Assembly (NCBI RefSeq): GCF_014212175.1
Contig: NZ_JACJVR010000140.1
Coordinates: forward strand, 1 to 56,016
Direction: 5' to 3'
Length of the DNA: 56,016 bases
DNA from: Cohnella xylanilytica
GTDB taxonomy: Bacteria > Bacillota > Bacilli > Paenibacillales > Paenibacillaceae
Each line of letters begins with the position of its first letter. The first letter of the stretch is position 1. The translations under genes and the position numbers were made by a program. The notes under the pieces are model-generated. The model saw only the letters and a program-made list of their open reading frames with translations. It searched no databases and was not told where the DNA came from. Positions 41,842 to 49,155 of this stretch are shown one piece after another.

Positions 41842-43209
41842 TTATTTCGCTTGGGACTGAAGGTCCGCGTACGCCTTGTCGATCTTCTTGATCGCGTCCG
41901 CCGCGGCGGCGTCGATATTGCGCTTGCCGATCGTCACGTCCTCGAACAGCTTGTTGACCGCTTCGGACATCTGCGGGAAGATCGGCGTCACCGGACGGGA
42001 ACGGCCGAACTTCTGGTTCTGCACGACGAAGACGTTCTTCGGATATTCGCTGAGCTCCGGATACTCCTTCGCCACCGAATAGCGGACCGGAATGTCCTTC
42101 GTGATCGACGTGTACGTCTTCTGGCCGTCGTGGCCCGTCACCCAGTTCACGAACTTCCAGGCTTCGTCCGGGTGTTTGCTCTTGGAGGAGACGGCCAGCG
42201 CCCAGCTTCCGTTGGCGACGGCCTGCTTCGTTCCTTTCGGCAGCGGCGCGATGTCCCAGTCCTCGCCGAGCTTGAAGTCCGGGAACTTGTCCGCGTAGTA
42301 GGACAGCGACCACGAGCCGTCGACGGTCATGGCGAGCTTGCCGTTCGGGAACGGGTCCGGCGGATACTCGAGCGCGGACACTTTGTCCTTATTATACAGA
42401 TCGGAGAAAAACTGCAGCGCCTTCTTCGTCTCGGGGGAATCGAGATACCCTTTGGACGTCGTGCCGTCCGCGCTCATCACCTCGCCGCCGAACTGCCAGA
42501 TGATCGGGTATTTGAAGTAAGCCGTCGCCCCGGCGTTCTGGAAGCCTTGGGCCGGGTCGATGCCGTAGACGCCCTTCGCCGGATTCGTCAGCTTCTTCGC
42601 CGCGTCCAGCACCTGGTCCCAAGTCATCGGCTCCTCCGGATTCTTGGAAGGAAGCGGAATGCCGGCCGCCTCGAACATCTTCTTGTTGTAGAACAAGGCG
42701 ATCGACGACTCGGTGAGCGGCGCCATATAGATCTGGTTCTGGTACGTATAGGCGGACATCGTCGTCTCGGGGATATCCTGCAAGTCGCCGTCCGCCTTGA
42801 AGTAATCGGTCAGAGGCTTGAGAGCGCCGGCCTGCGCGTAGGAGGCCATGTTCGGCGCGTCGATCGCCATGATGTCGGGCGGGTTGCCCGACGCGATGGA
42901 GGTTCTCAGCTTCGTGTCGTAATCGGCGTACGGAATCGGGCTCATCTGCACCTTGATGTTCGGGTACTTCTCCATGAACGAGGCGACCAGCTTGTCGTAG
43001 GCCGAATTCTCGGCGTCGTTGCCGGAGTTGCGCCAGAATTGCAGCGTCACCTTCTCCTCCTTCGCCGGCTTGCTCGCGCCCGCGCCCGCGGAAGCGTCCG
43101 CCGAAGGAGATGCCCCTCCCTCATTCCCGCCGTTCGAGCCGCATCCGGCCAGCAGGCCGACGGTCAGCAGCGCGCTCGCGGCGACGGCCATGGCTTTGTC
43201 GTGTCTCAA
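41842..43209 (-). CDS. Solute-binding lipoprotein, MalE/UgpB type (levan locus)
   Basis: A 455-residue CUT1 binding protein. The signal peptide ends in GLLAGC (Cys22), followed by a Ser/Ala/Gly linker to about residue 50. The core has VTLQFWRNSGND, PDIMAIDAPN, and the characteristic PFPNGKLAMTVDGSW near 290-305. It starts with TTG at 43209 eight bases after GAGGGG. First gene of the levan locus, ahead of the two-component pair; its permeases are encoded 7 kb downstream in the same direction. Likely ligands are fructo-oligosaccharides, inferred from context. Confidence 0.9.
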   Translation of the reverse strand: MRHDKAMAVAASALLTVGLLAGCGSNGGNEGGASPSADASAGAGASKPAKEEKVTLQFWRNSGNDAENSAYDKLVASFMEKYPNIKVQMSPIPYADYDTKLRTSIASGNPPDIMAIDAPNMASYAQAGALKPLTDYFKADGDLQDIPETTMSAYTYQNQIYMAPLTESSIALFYNKKMFEAAGIPLPSKNPEEPMTWDQVLDAAKKLTNPAKGVYGIDPAQGFQNAGATAYFKYPIIWQFGGEVMSADGTTSKGYLDSPETKKALQFFSDLYNKDKVSALEYPPDPFPNGKLAMTVDGSWSLSYYADKFPDFKLGEDWDIAPLPKGTKQAVANGSWALAVSSKSKHPDEAWKFVNWVTGHDGQKTYTSITKDIPVRYSVAKEYPELSEYPKNVFVVQNQKFGRSRPVTPIFPQMSEAVNKLFEDVTIGKRNIDAAAADAIKKIDKAYADLQSQAK

Positions 43210-43266
43210 GCGAATAACCCCTCTCTGTTAGGTTGTAAGTCTTCGATGTTCGTATCGTACCAGACG

Positions 43267-43280
43267 AGAGAGCGCTTAAA
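43267..43280. promoter_or_regulatory. Possible catabolite-responsive element (cre-like)
   Basis: AGAGAGCGCTTAAA at 43267-43280 has the AGCGCT core of CcpA sites and matches about 10 of 14 positions of TGAAAGCGCTTTCA. It lies about 60 bp upstream of the levan-locus binding-protein start. Carbon catabolite repression would be expected here, but the match is moderate. Confidence 0.35.
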
Positions 43281-43355
43281 ATTCATTATCCTCTGATTCC
43301 GACTTGCAAAATAATCGGGTCTCCCCGGCGGGCGCGCCCCGTCCGGGCACCCAGC

Positions 43356-43385
43356 AAAAAATCGCCCGGCGGCCAAGCCGGCGAT
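43356..43385 (-). terminator. Terminator after the HAD nucleotidase gene
   Basis: Minus-strand arms ATCGCC and GGCGAT with an inner GGC/GCC pair, followed by TTTTTT (43356-43361). It lies 50 bp past the nucleotidase stop and just ahead of the levan promoter region. Confidence 0.7.
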
Positions 43386-43434
43386 ACCGCCGGACGCCGC
43401 AAGGCGATCCCGATTGGCAAGTCGCGGAGGAGCG

Positions 43435-44013
43435 TCATCCCTCCGCCGGATGGTTCTTCACGATCTCCAGCAGCTCGTCCCAAGACGTGATCCGCGGAAT
43501 GTCCAGATGCCGGTTGTAGGAGTTGTCCCTCACGTACACCTGCAGCGACAAGTCCGAGAGCGTATCGAGCACCGCCGGCTTGTCGTCGAAGTAATAATCG
43601 AGCCCCAGCTTCCGGATAATATGGACCTTCTCGGCGTCGCCCATCCCGCAGTAGAAGCGCCCTTCCTCGACCGGGAAGCCCGCCTTCTCGATCCACTCCC
43701 GCGTCCGCTCGCAATGCTCGGGAGCTCTCGCGGTGATGTAGTACACCTCGTGCCCTTGGCGCACCAGCTCCTGAAGCGCCTCCACCGCGCTCGGGAACGG
43801 CGGGCAATCCGTATAGTAAATCTCGTCCCGCAGACTGTTCCACATCCGCCCGCCCTCTTCGGCCGTCAAGCCGAACAGCTCGTGGATCGGAACGGTCGTC
43901 AGCTCGTTGAATCGCTCGATCTCCACGTTCCGGTTCAGCTTCGCGTTGTACAGCCGGAAGGCGTGCTCCCTCAATTGAATCAAAGTATCGTCGATGTCGA
44001 ACCCGAATTTCAT
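43435..44013 (-). CDS. HAD-like 5'-nucleotidase type C family protein
   Basis: A 192-residue HAD-fold hydrolase starting MKFGFDIDDTLIQ with nucleophile Asp6 and Asp8. Motif II is YITARAPEH near 93-101 and motif IV DYYFDDKPAV near 138-147. It belongs to the small group containing deoxyribonucleotidase-like NT5C proteins and YqfW of Bacillus; a nucleotide or related phosphate substrate is likely but not proven. ATG at 44013 follows AAGGAG. It is a single gene with its own terminator. Confidence 0.82.
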   Translation of the reverse strand: MKFGFDIDDTLIQLREHAFRLYNAKLNRNVEIERFNELTTVPIHELFGLTAEEGGRMWNSLRDEIYYTDCPPFPSAVEALQELVRQGHEVYYITARAPEHCERTREWIEKAGFPVEEGRFYCGMGDAEKVHIIRKLGLDYYFDDKPAVLDTLSDLSLQVYVRDNSYNRHLDIPRITSWDELLEIVKNHPAEG

Positions 44014-44088
44014 GGCTGGTCTCCTTATCCGCTTGTCGGAATTGCTTCCATTTTAACAGATTCGTCGAGGCCATGCCGGAACGATCGC

Positions 44089-44619
44089 TCAAAACCAGAA
44101 AGTCGGATATCGCCGCTTCCGGTTCAGGTTGTTGACGATCAGGGCGAGCGCGGCGATGGAAGCCGCCCCCAGCAGCACCGGGGCCAGCAGGAAGGACCAA
44201 TCGCTGCCCGCCATCATGACGACGAGCGGATTCGCTCCGGCGGGAGGATGCGTCGTCTTGGTCAGAATCATCGCCGCGATCGCCAGGCCGACGGCGAGCG
44301 CCATGCAGACCGGCCCTCCGCCCAGAAGATGATAGACCGCCAGCCCGACGATCGCGGACACGACGTGCCCTCCGACGATGTTGCGGGGCTGCGACAGCGG
44401 GGCGTCCCACAATCCGAACGCGAGAACGCAGCTGGCTCCGAACGGGGCCATGATCCACGCCTCGGACGACCATTCCGTCAAGAGCCCCAGAAGCCCGATC
44501 GCCACGAACCCGCCGGCGAATCCCATCCACGCGTTAGCCGGAGCGATCTTCAAGGGGCTTCGGCCTTGCCCTTTCATTTTCCCCACGTACGCCATGATCG
44601 CCTTGCTTAAGGTCGCCAT
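44089..44619 (-). CDS. HPP family membrane protein
   Basis: A 176-residue protein with four to five membrane segments and the family motif THPPAGANP near residues 123-131. HPP proteins are integral membrane proteins, some implicated in nitrite transport. ATG at 44619 follows GGAGGGG. It is divergent from the GntR gene, with an AT-rich palindrome in its own leader. Confidence 0.87.
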   Translation of the reverse strand: MATLSKAIMAYVGKMKGQGRSPLKIAPANAWMGFAGGFVAIGLLGLLTEWSSEAWIMAPFGASCVLAFGLWDAPLSQPRNIVGGHVVSAIVGLAVYHLLGGGPVCMALAVGLAIAAMILTKTTHPPAGANPLVVMMAGSDWSFLLAPVLLGAASIAALALIVNNLNRKRRYPTFWF

Positions 44620-44643
44620 CGAAATCCCCTCCAGGATATATGT

Positions 44644-44697
44644 ATAATTACCTAGTTAACCAGTTATTATGTTAAAATGGCTGCGTTCGGTTGTCAA
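44644..44697 (-). promoter_or_regulatory. HPP gene promoter with downstream palindrome
   Basis: Minus-strand TTGACA (44692-44697), 17-bp spacer, TAACAT (44669-44674). Directly downstream (44644-44670) lies an AT-rich imperfect palindrome centred on GTTAAC (44655-44660), with ATAAT/ATTAT ends, a position suited to a repressor such as the divergent GntR protein. Confidence 0.6.
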
Positions 44698-44738
44698 CGA
44701 GGATTTGCAGCGGCTATGCTTCGAGATAAAAGAAAGGG

Positions 44739-44767
44739 TTGGTCAACCGTTCTCCCCGATGTAGAAT
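44739..44767 (+). promoter_or_regulatory. Promoter of the GntR-Crp gene pair
   Basis: TTGGTC (44739-44744), 17-bp spacer, TAGAAT (44762-44767). GGTTGGTCAACC at the -35 region is a 12-bp near-palindrome. Confidence 0.55.
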
Positions 44768-44805
44768 AGATAATAAATAGTTCACTATGCAAATGGGGTG
44801 TCCGA

Positions 44806-45810
44806 ATGGAGTCCGACGAACTGATTCTCCAGGTCGATCCTCACCTGACGTTCAGCGTCAACGCCCAGATCAAGGAGCAATTGAAGTGGCTGATCGGAAC
44901 CGGCCGGATCCAGCCGGGAGACCGGCTGCCTTCGGCGAATCAGCTGGCCGACTCGCTCGGCATCAACCGGAACACGGTCAACCTCGTGTATACCCAATTG
45001 CGGGACGAGGGGCTCCTCGACATGCACAAGGGCCGGGGAACCGAAGTCCGGAGCGGAGCCAAGATCGACCGGCTGCGGTCGGACCGGGAGCCGATGAGCC
45101 GGCTGGCGGAGAAGACCGTCGAAGAGGCCGAACGAATGGGGATCGATCCGACGGCTTTCTTCACGGCGGGGCTGGCCTACATTCTGCTTCGCGATACGGG
45201 CGCCTCCTCGCGGGTTCGCCTCCTCTTCGTCGAGTGCCGGCAGCACGACCATCCCTTCTACCGAAGGGAGATCGAGCGGGTTATGGGCGGCGACGTCCGC
45301 ACCGTTTTCCTGGAGGATCTGCCTGCGGACAGCGGCCGGATCGCCGACCTGCTGGCCCAGACGGACCTCGTCGTGACGACGCTTAACCATGCGGAGGAGA
45401 CGAAGGAGCTGTTCGGACGCTACGACCGGAAGGTGCTGGTCATCGGCGCGACCGTCGAAGCCGCCGCGCTTCTCGACATCGCCCGGCTCGAAGCCGGCTC
45501 GAGCGTCGGGTTCGTCTGCCTGGGCCGCGCCGGGGGCGAATGGATGGCCGGGCGGGTCCGGGACGCCGGCATCGCCCATATCCGGGCGGAGAGCGTCGGC
45601 TTGGACGAAGGCGAGCGGCTGGAGAGCTGCCTCGCCAATGCGGACAAGGTATACGCATCCGGCGCCGTATTCGATGAGCTGAAGGCCAGGGCCGCGGACA
45701 AGGTCGAGCTCTACCCGATGAAGCTCGAGATGAGCAGCGAGAGCCTGCTGGAGGAATGGGCCGCATCGGCCGGTCCGGGCGGGCGGCCCCGCGAGAACGG
45801 GGGACGATGA
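44806..45810 (+). CDS. GntR-type regulator with unusual alpha/beta effector domain
   Basis: A 334-residue regulator. Residues about 15-85 form a GntR/YtrA-like winged helix (QIKEQLKWLIGTGRIQPGDR, QLADSLGINRNTVNLVYTQL). The rest (about 90-320) is an alternating alpha/beta domain (RLLFVECRQ, TVFLEDL, DLVVTTLNH, KVLVIGATVE, SVGFVCLGR) that is neither the FadR, UTRA nor MocR aminotransferase type; I do not recognise its ligand. ATG at 44806 follows GGGGTG. Its TGA is followed one base later by the Crp/Fnr start, so the two are cotranscribed. Confidence 0.8.
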   Translation: MESDELILQVDPHLTFSVNAQIKEQLKWLIGTGRIQPGDRLPSANQLADSLGINRNTVNLVYTQLRDEGLLDMHKGRGTEVRSGAKIDRLRSDREPMSRLAEKTVEEAERMGIDPTAFFTAGLAYILLRDTGASSRVRLLFVECRQHDHPFYRREIERVMGGDVRTVFLEDLPADSGRIADLLAQTDLVVTTLNHAEETKELFGRYDRKVLVIGATVEAAALLDIARLEAGSSVGFVCLGRAGGEWMAGRVRDAGIAHIRAESVGLDEGERLESCLANADKVYASGAVFDELKARAADKVELYPMKLEMSSESLLEEWAASAGPGGRPRENGGR

Positions 45811-45811
45811 T

Positions 45812-46606
45812 ATGCAGCCGAACACGCGACAGAACGCGCAGCAGAACATGGAACAAGACAGGCAACAGGACATGCGACAGAACTTGCGCCAAGACCATTC
45901 CGGCCGCGATGCCCGCGTTTCCCTCGAAGCCCTGACCGCCGCGTTTCCTTTCTTCGGCTCGCTTCCGGCGGACGAGTGGACTTCCGCCCAGCCCCGGCTC
46001 AAGTCGTTCCCGGCCGGTTCGTCCTTGTTCCGCGGGGAGGACTCTTCCAAGTTCGCGGTTTTCCTGCTGGAGGGGACGGTCAGCATCTCCACGGTGACCG
46101 ACGGCGGCCGCGAAGCGGTGACGGCCCGTTTGTCGCCCGGCGACATCTGCTCGCTTATGGTGCTCAGCGGACTTAGCGATCGCGAATATCCCGGCGCCAT
46201 GATCGCGGATTCCGAAGCGACGGCCCTCTTCGTCGCGAAGGGCTCATTCCTTCGCTGGATCGGTCAATACGACGCGATCCGCACCGCGGTGTTCGGCAAT
46301 CTGCTGGACGGCTTCATCCGGGTAGGCAGCCTCCTGGCCGGCAAGCTGTCGCTGCCGATCGAATCGCGGCTCGCCGAGACGCTCCTTCGCCATACGTCCG
46401 AGCGGGAACCGGCCGCCCGGATCACCCACCGGCAGCTGGCCGCCGAGCTCGCGACGGCTCGCGAAGTCGTCAGCCGGGCGCTGGGCCGCATGCAGCGGCA
46501 AGGTTGGGTATCGACGCGGCGGGGATGGGTCCGGGTCCTTCGGCGGGACGCGCTGGAATCGCTCGTCGGTGACTCGGTCACAGATGAAGCCGGCCTCCCT
46601 TGGTAA
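45812..46606 (+). CDS. Crp/Fnr-family regulator with Gln/Asn-rich N-terminal tail
   Basis: A 264-residue regulator: cyclic-nucleotide-binding fold (about 45-165, FPAGSSLFRGEDSSKFAVFL) and a Crp helix-turn-helix (ITHRQLAAELATAREVVSRA near 205-224). The N-terminal 30 residues are low-complexity, with Gln, Asn, Asp and Arg in an irregular 4-8 residue repeat, unlike other family members. The four-Cys cluster of Fnr is absent. ATG at 45812 is one base after the GntR stop. A later Met (codons 13 or 21) could be the real start, but neither has a ribosome binding site. Confidence 0.83.
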   Translation: MQPNTRQNAQQNMEQDRQQDMRQNLRQDHSGRDARVSLEALTAAFPFFGSLPADEWTSAQPRLKSFPAGSSLFRGEDSSKFAVFLLEGTVSISTVTDGGREAVTARLSPGDICSLMVLSGLSDREYPGAMIADSEATALFVAKGSFLRWIGQYDAIRTAVFGNLLDGFIRVGSLLAGKLSLPIESRLAETLLRHTSEREPAARITHRQLAAELATAREVVSRALGRMQRQGWVSTRRGWVRVLRRDALESLVGDSVTDEAGLPW

Positions 46607-46669
46607 GGTAGAATCAGCCGTCGCGAGAAGGCGCGGCCGAATAGCCCATACTTGGAGGTCGACCCCATC

Positions 46670-47221
46670 ATGACCGATTATTTGTCCAACGGCAGCCCCG
46701 CTCCCGACTTTACGTTCCCGGATATGGACGGGAATCCGCTCCGATTGTCCGATCTGCGGGGCCGCAAGGTATTGCTCGCGTTCTTCCGCAACGCCGCCTG
46801 CGCGTTGTGCAATCTGCGGGTGCGTCAATTTATCCGCCGCTTCGACGAATGGCGGGCGCAAGGGCTTGAAGTGATCGCGGTGTTCGAATCCGCGGACGAG
46901 AGCGTGTCGCGGTACGTCGGCCGGCAGGAGGCGCCGTTCCCGATCGTCTCCGACCCGCAGGCGGAGCTCTACGGACTGTACGGAGTCGAAGTGTCCGAAG
47001 AGAAGACGCAGGCGACGATCGCCGATCCGGGAACGCAGGCGTACGTGGCCGAAGCGGCACGCGAAGGGTTCGCCTTGACGACGGAAGAAGGCTCCAACTT
47101 CAACCGGATTCCGGCCGAGTTCCTGATCGACGAGGACGGAATCGTTCAAGTCGCCCATTACGGCGAGAAGATCACGGATCACCTGCCGCTGGAAGCGATC
47201 GACCGGTTCGCCGCCCGCTGA
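46670..47221 (+). CDS. Peroxiredoxin-like protein (AhpC/TSA, thioredoxin fold)
   Basis: A 183-residue thioredoxin-fold protein: PAPDFTFPDMDGNPLRLSDL near 10-29, then KVLLAFFRNAACALCNLRVRQF with Cys44 and Cys47 (CxxC). This resembles redoxin proteins that reduce peroxides with a peroxidatic Cys in the usual place. ATG at 46670 follows GGAGGT by 10 bases. It lies 63 bp after the Crp/Fnr gene on the same strand and is probably in the same operon, with a strong terminator behind it. Confidence 0.87.
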   Translation: MTDYLSNGSPAPDFTFPDMDGNPLRLSDLRGRKVLLAFFRNAACALCNLRVRQFIRRFDEWRAQGLEVIAVFESADESVSRYVGRQEAPFPIVSDPQAELYGLYGVEVSEEKTQATIADPGTQAYVAEAAREGFALTTEEGSNFNRIPAEFLIDEDGIVQVAHYGEKITDHLPLEAIDRFAAR

Positions 47222-47239
47222 CCCCCGCTCCGGACGAGA

Positions 47240-47283
47240 AAGGCCTTAACGTCCCCCGAAGAGGGCGTTAAGGCCTTCGTTTT
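47240..47283 (+). terminator. Terminator of the peroxiredoxin gene
   Basis: Perfect 12-bp arms AAGGCCTTAACG (47240-47251) and CGTTAAGGCCTT (47266-47277), then CGTTTT. It starts 18 bp after the stop codon. Confidence 0.9.
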
Positions 47284-47515
47284 CCGCCAATTTGTTTGCT
47301 CGTTTTCCGGGTTTCCACTAGTTTACCTCAGCCATTGAGTCACTTTTGCTCATTCCCCGGTTATCCGCCAATTTGTCTCAGCCACTGAAGTACTTTTGCT
47401 CGTTCTCCGGGTTTCCACTAATTTACCTCAGCCATTGAGTCACTTTTCCTCGATCCCCCGGATTTCCGCCAGTTTGTCTCAGCCACTGAGGTACTTCTGC
47501 TTGTTCATCGAGGCT
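47281..47515. repeat. 50/51-bp tandem array (family B)
   Basis: Units start at 47312, 47362, 47412 and 47463 (50, 50 and 51 bp), preceded by a copy at 47281 with about 19 bp missing. Each has the form TTTCCRCYARTTTRYCTCAG, then CCAYTGAG(T/G) and CTTTTGCTCG. Units of two subtypes alternate (CCACTA..TTACC and CCGCCA..TTGTC), giving a higher-order period of about 101 bp. No reading frame with start signals covers it. Confidence 0.88.
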
Positions 47516-47597
47516 CTAACACTTCAATATGTTCCCGGGCCTCCCCTTCGCCTTCCATTACATTAACCCCCGAACGGCGGACGGAGGATGTTGCAGT

Positions 47598-47872
47598 TCC
47601 ACAAGACGGATTTTTCCGCTTGTTACTGCCCGAATGATCCCCGCGCAGCTCAACAAGACGGTTTTTTCCGCTTGTTGCTGCCCTTGCAGGTCTAGCTCAG
47701 CCCGACAAGACGGTTTTTTCCGCTTGTTAGTGCCCGTACGAGCCCAACGCAGCTCAACGGACGGTTTTTTCCGCTTGTTGCTGCCCTTGCAAGCCAAACC
47801 CGGCCCGACAAGACGGTTTTTTCCGCTTGTTGTCACGCTGGCAGGTCCAGCGCCCCCCGGCAGGACAGGTTT
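47598..47872. repeat. 52-bp tandem array with T6-loop hairpins (family C)
   Basis: The motif ACAAGACGG-TTTTTT-CCGCTTGTT recurs at 47601, 47653, 47705, 47757 and 47808 (52, 52, 52 and 51 bp apart; the fourth copy has one base deleted), with a decayed sixth near 47862. Each motif can fold with ACAAG-CGG against CCGCTTGT, one bulged A and a T-rich loop. No start or ribosome binding site is associated, so I do not treat it as coding. 47873-48030 shows no gene. Confidence 0.9.
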
Positions 47873-48060
47873 AGCCGCTTATTCGGCCATGCCGGAAGCA
47901 GGGGGTACGATGCGGACGGGAGCTTGCGATTCGGGACTTACGAGGCCCGAATGGTACCCAAGGCGGACCGCAAGGTCTCATTCTTCCCGCGACATCTCGT
48001 TCCTTCGTACCGGTTCTCCTAAATTGTTCCTAAAATTGAATCCTTTTTTCCATTCCCCGT

Positions 48061-48069
48061 GCTATAATT
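48061..48069 (+). promoter_or_regulatory. Extended -10 promoter of the lipoprotein gene
   Basis: TGC-TATAAT at 48061-48069 is a perfect extended -10 element. The nearest -35-like TTGAAT (48037) is too far (21 bp), so the extended -10 probably carries the promoter. About 118 bp of leader precede the start codon. Confidence 0.6.
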
Positions 48070-48186
48070 CCCTCTCGTTGGCAACATTCGATCCGATTCA
48101 GGCTTCGGATGCGGCCGGCTAGTCTCGCGAAGGCGATTGATAGAGAGACAGGCAATCGTCGAATTCAACCTAGAGGAGAGAGTTAC

Positions 48187-49089
48187 TTGAGAACGAAACG
48201 CTACGCTATTGGAATCGCAGCCCTGCTGGCCGTTACGATGCTTGCGGCCTGCGGCAAGAACGACAACAAGCCCGCGGAATCCCCATCGGCTTCGCCGTCC
48301 GCGTCCGTATCCGCATCCCCGTCGGCTTCCGCGCCGGCATCCCCGTCCGCTTCGGCCCCGAGCGCGGAGAACTCGAAGCTGTCGGCAGCCGAAGTATTCG
48401 ACAAGACGATCGAGGCCTTGAAGCCGATCAACAGCTATAACTTGTCGTCCAAAATCAGCCAAAAGATGACGCCGGCGAACGCGGAGACGATCACGAACGA
48501 CATCTCGATGGACATGGATCTCGTGAACAGCCCTCTGTCCTTCAAGCAACTGACCAATATTACCTCGAACGGCGTCGCGCAGAACGTGGAGATGTATTAC
48601 ACGAAGGACGGCATGATCATGAAGGATCCCTCGTCCGGCACTTGGATGAAGCTTCCGCAGGAGCAAACCGACGCCGCGCTCGCGGGCATGAACCAGGACG
48701 ACATCAATCCTTCCAAGGAGATGGAAGGGCTGAAGCCGTACGCCGGCGACCTGAAGCTGGAGGAGACGGATAAGGCCTACATCGTCAAGCTGGACGCGTC
48801 CGGCGAGAAGTTCAACGAGTTCGTCCGTCAGAAAGCGCTCGAGAACCTGCAGAACCTGGCGTCGGAGAACCCCGACTTCAAGATTCACAAGGTCGACTAC
48901 GCCTTCACCATCGATAAACAGACGTATCTCCCGATCTCCGCGGACATCAACATGAACTTCGACATGGAGTTCTCCGGACAGCAGATGGCCGTCGACCAGA
49001 AGATCGCGATCGACTATTCCAAGTTCAACGAGATCAAGGAAATCGTTCTTCCGGATGAAGCCAAATCGGCCGTGGGAGCCTCCCAATAA
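48187..49089 (+). CDS. Secreted lipoprotein, LppX/LolA-like fold suspected
   Basis: A 300-residue lipoprotein: signal peptide ending MLAAC (Cys21), then a strongly repetitive Ser/Pro/Ala linker (about 30-62), then a beta-rich domain with SAAEVFDKTIEALKPINSYN, EMYYTKDGMIMKDPSSGTWM and FTIDKQTYLPISADINMNFD. This pattern resembles lipid-carrier-like LppX/LolA folds (DUF6612-type proteins in Paenibacillus), so the assignment is tentative. TTG at 48187 follows GGAGAG by 6 bases; there is no usable ATG. A strong terminator follows. Confidence 0.8.
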   Translation: MRTKRYAIGIAALLAVTMLAACGKNDNKPAESPSASPSASVSASPSASAPASPSASAPSAENSKLSAAEVFDKTIEALKPINSYNLSSKISQKMTPANAETITNDISMDMDLVNSPLSFKQLTNITSNGVAQNVEMYYTKDGMIMKDPSSGTWMKLPQEQTDAALAGMNQDDINPSKEMEGLKPYAGDLKLEETDKAYIVKLDASGEKFNEFVRQKALENLQNLASENPDFKIHKVDYAFTIDKQTYLPISADINMNFDMEFSGQQMAVDQKIAIDYSKFNEIKEIVLPDEAKSAVGASQ

Positions 49090-49115
49090 GCCGAGCCGAT
49101 GCGTCATCCGCGCCC

Positions 49116-49150
49116 AGACGCTTGCCGATCCAAGGCAAGCGTCTTTTTTT
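49116..49150 (+). terminator. Rho-independent terminator of the lipoprotein gene
   Basis: Perfect arms AGACGCTTGCC (49116-49126) and GGCAAGCGTCT (49134-49144) followed by a run of T to 49150. It also lies 5 bp from the stop codon of the convergent MFS gene. Confidence 0.93.
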
Positions 49151-49155
49151 GTCCC

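Noticed and set aside
47281..47872. CRISPR array
   Set aside because: Units are tandem copies without unique spacers between conserved repeats, and no cas gene is present.
47529..48122. A plus-strand protein covering the family C repeats
   Set aside because: No ribosome binding site, composition follows the repeat, and it runs into the promoter and leader of the real lipoprotein gene.
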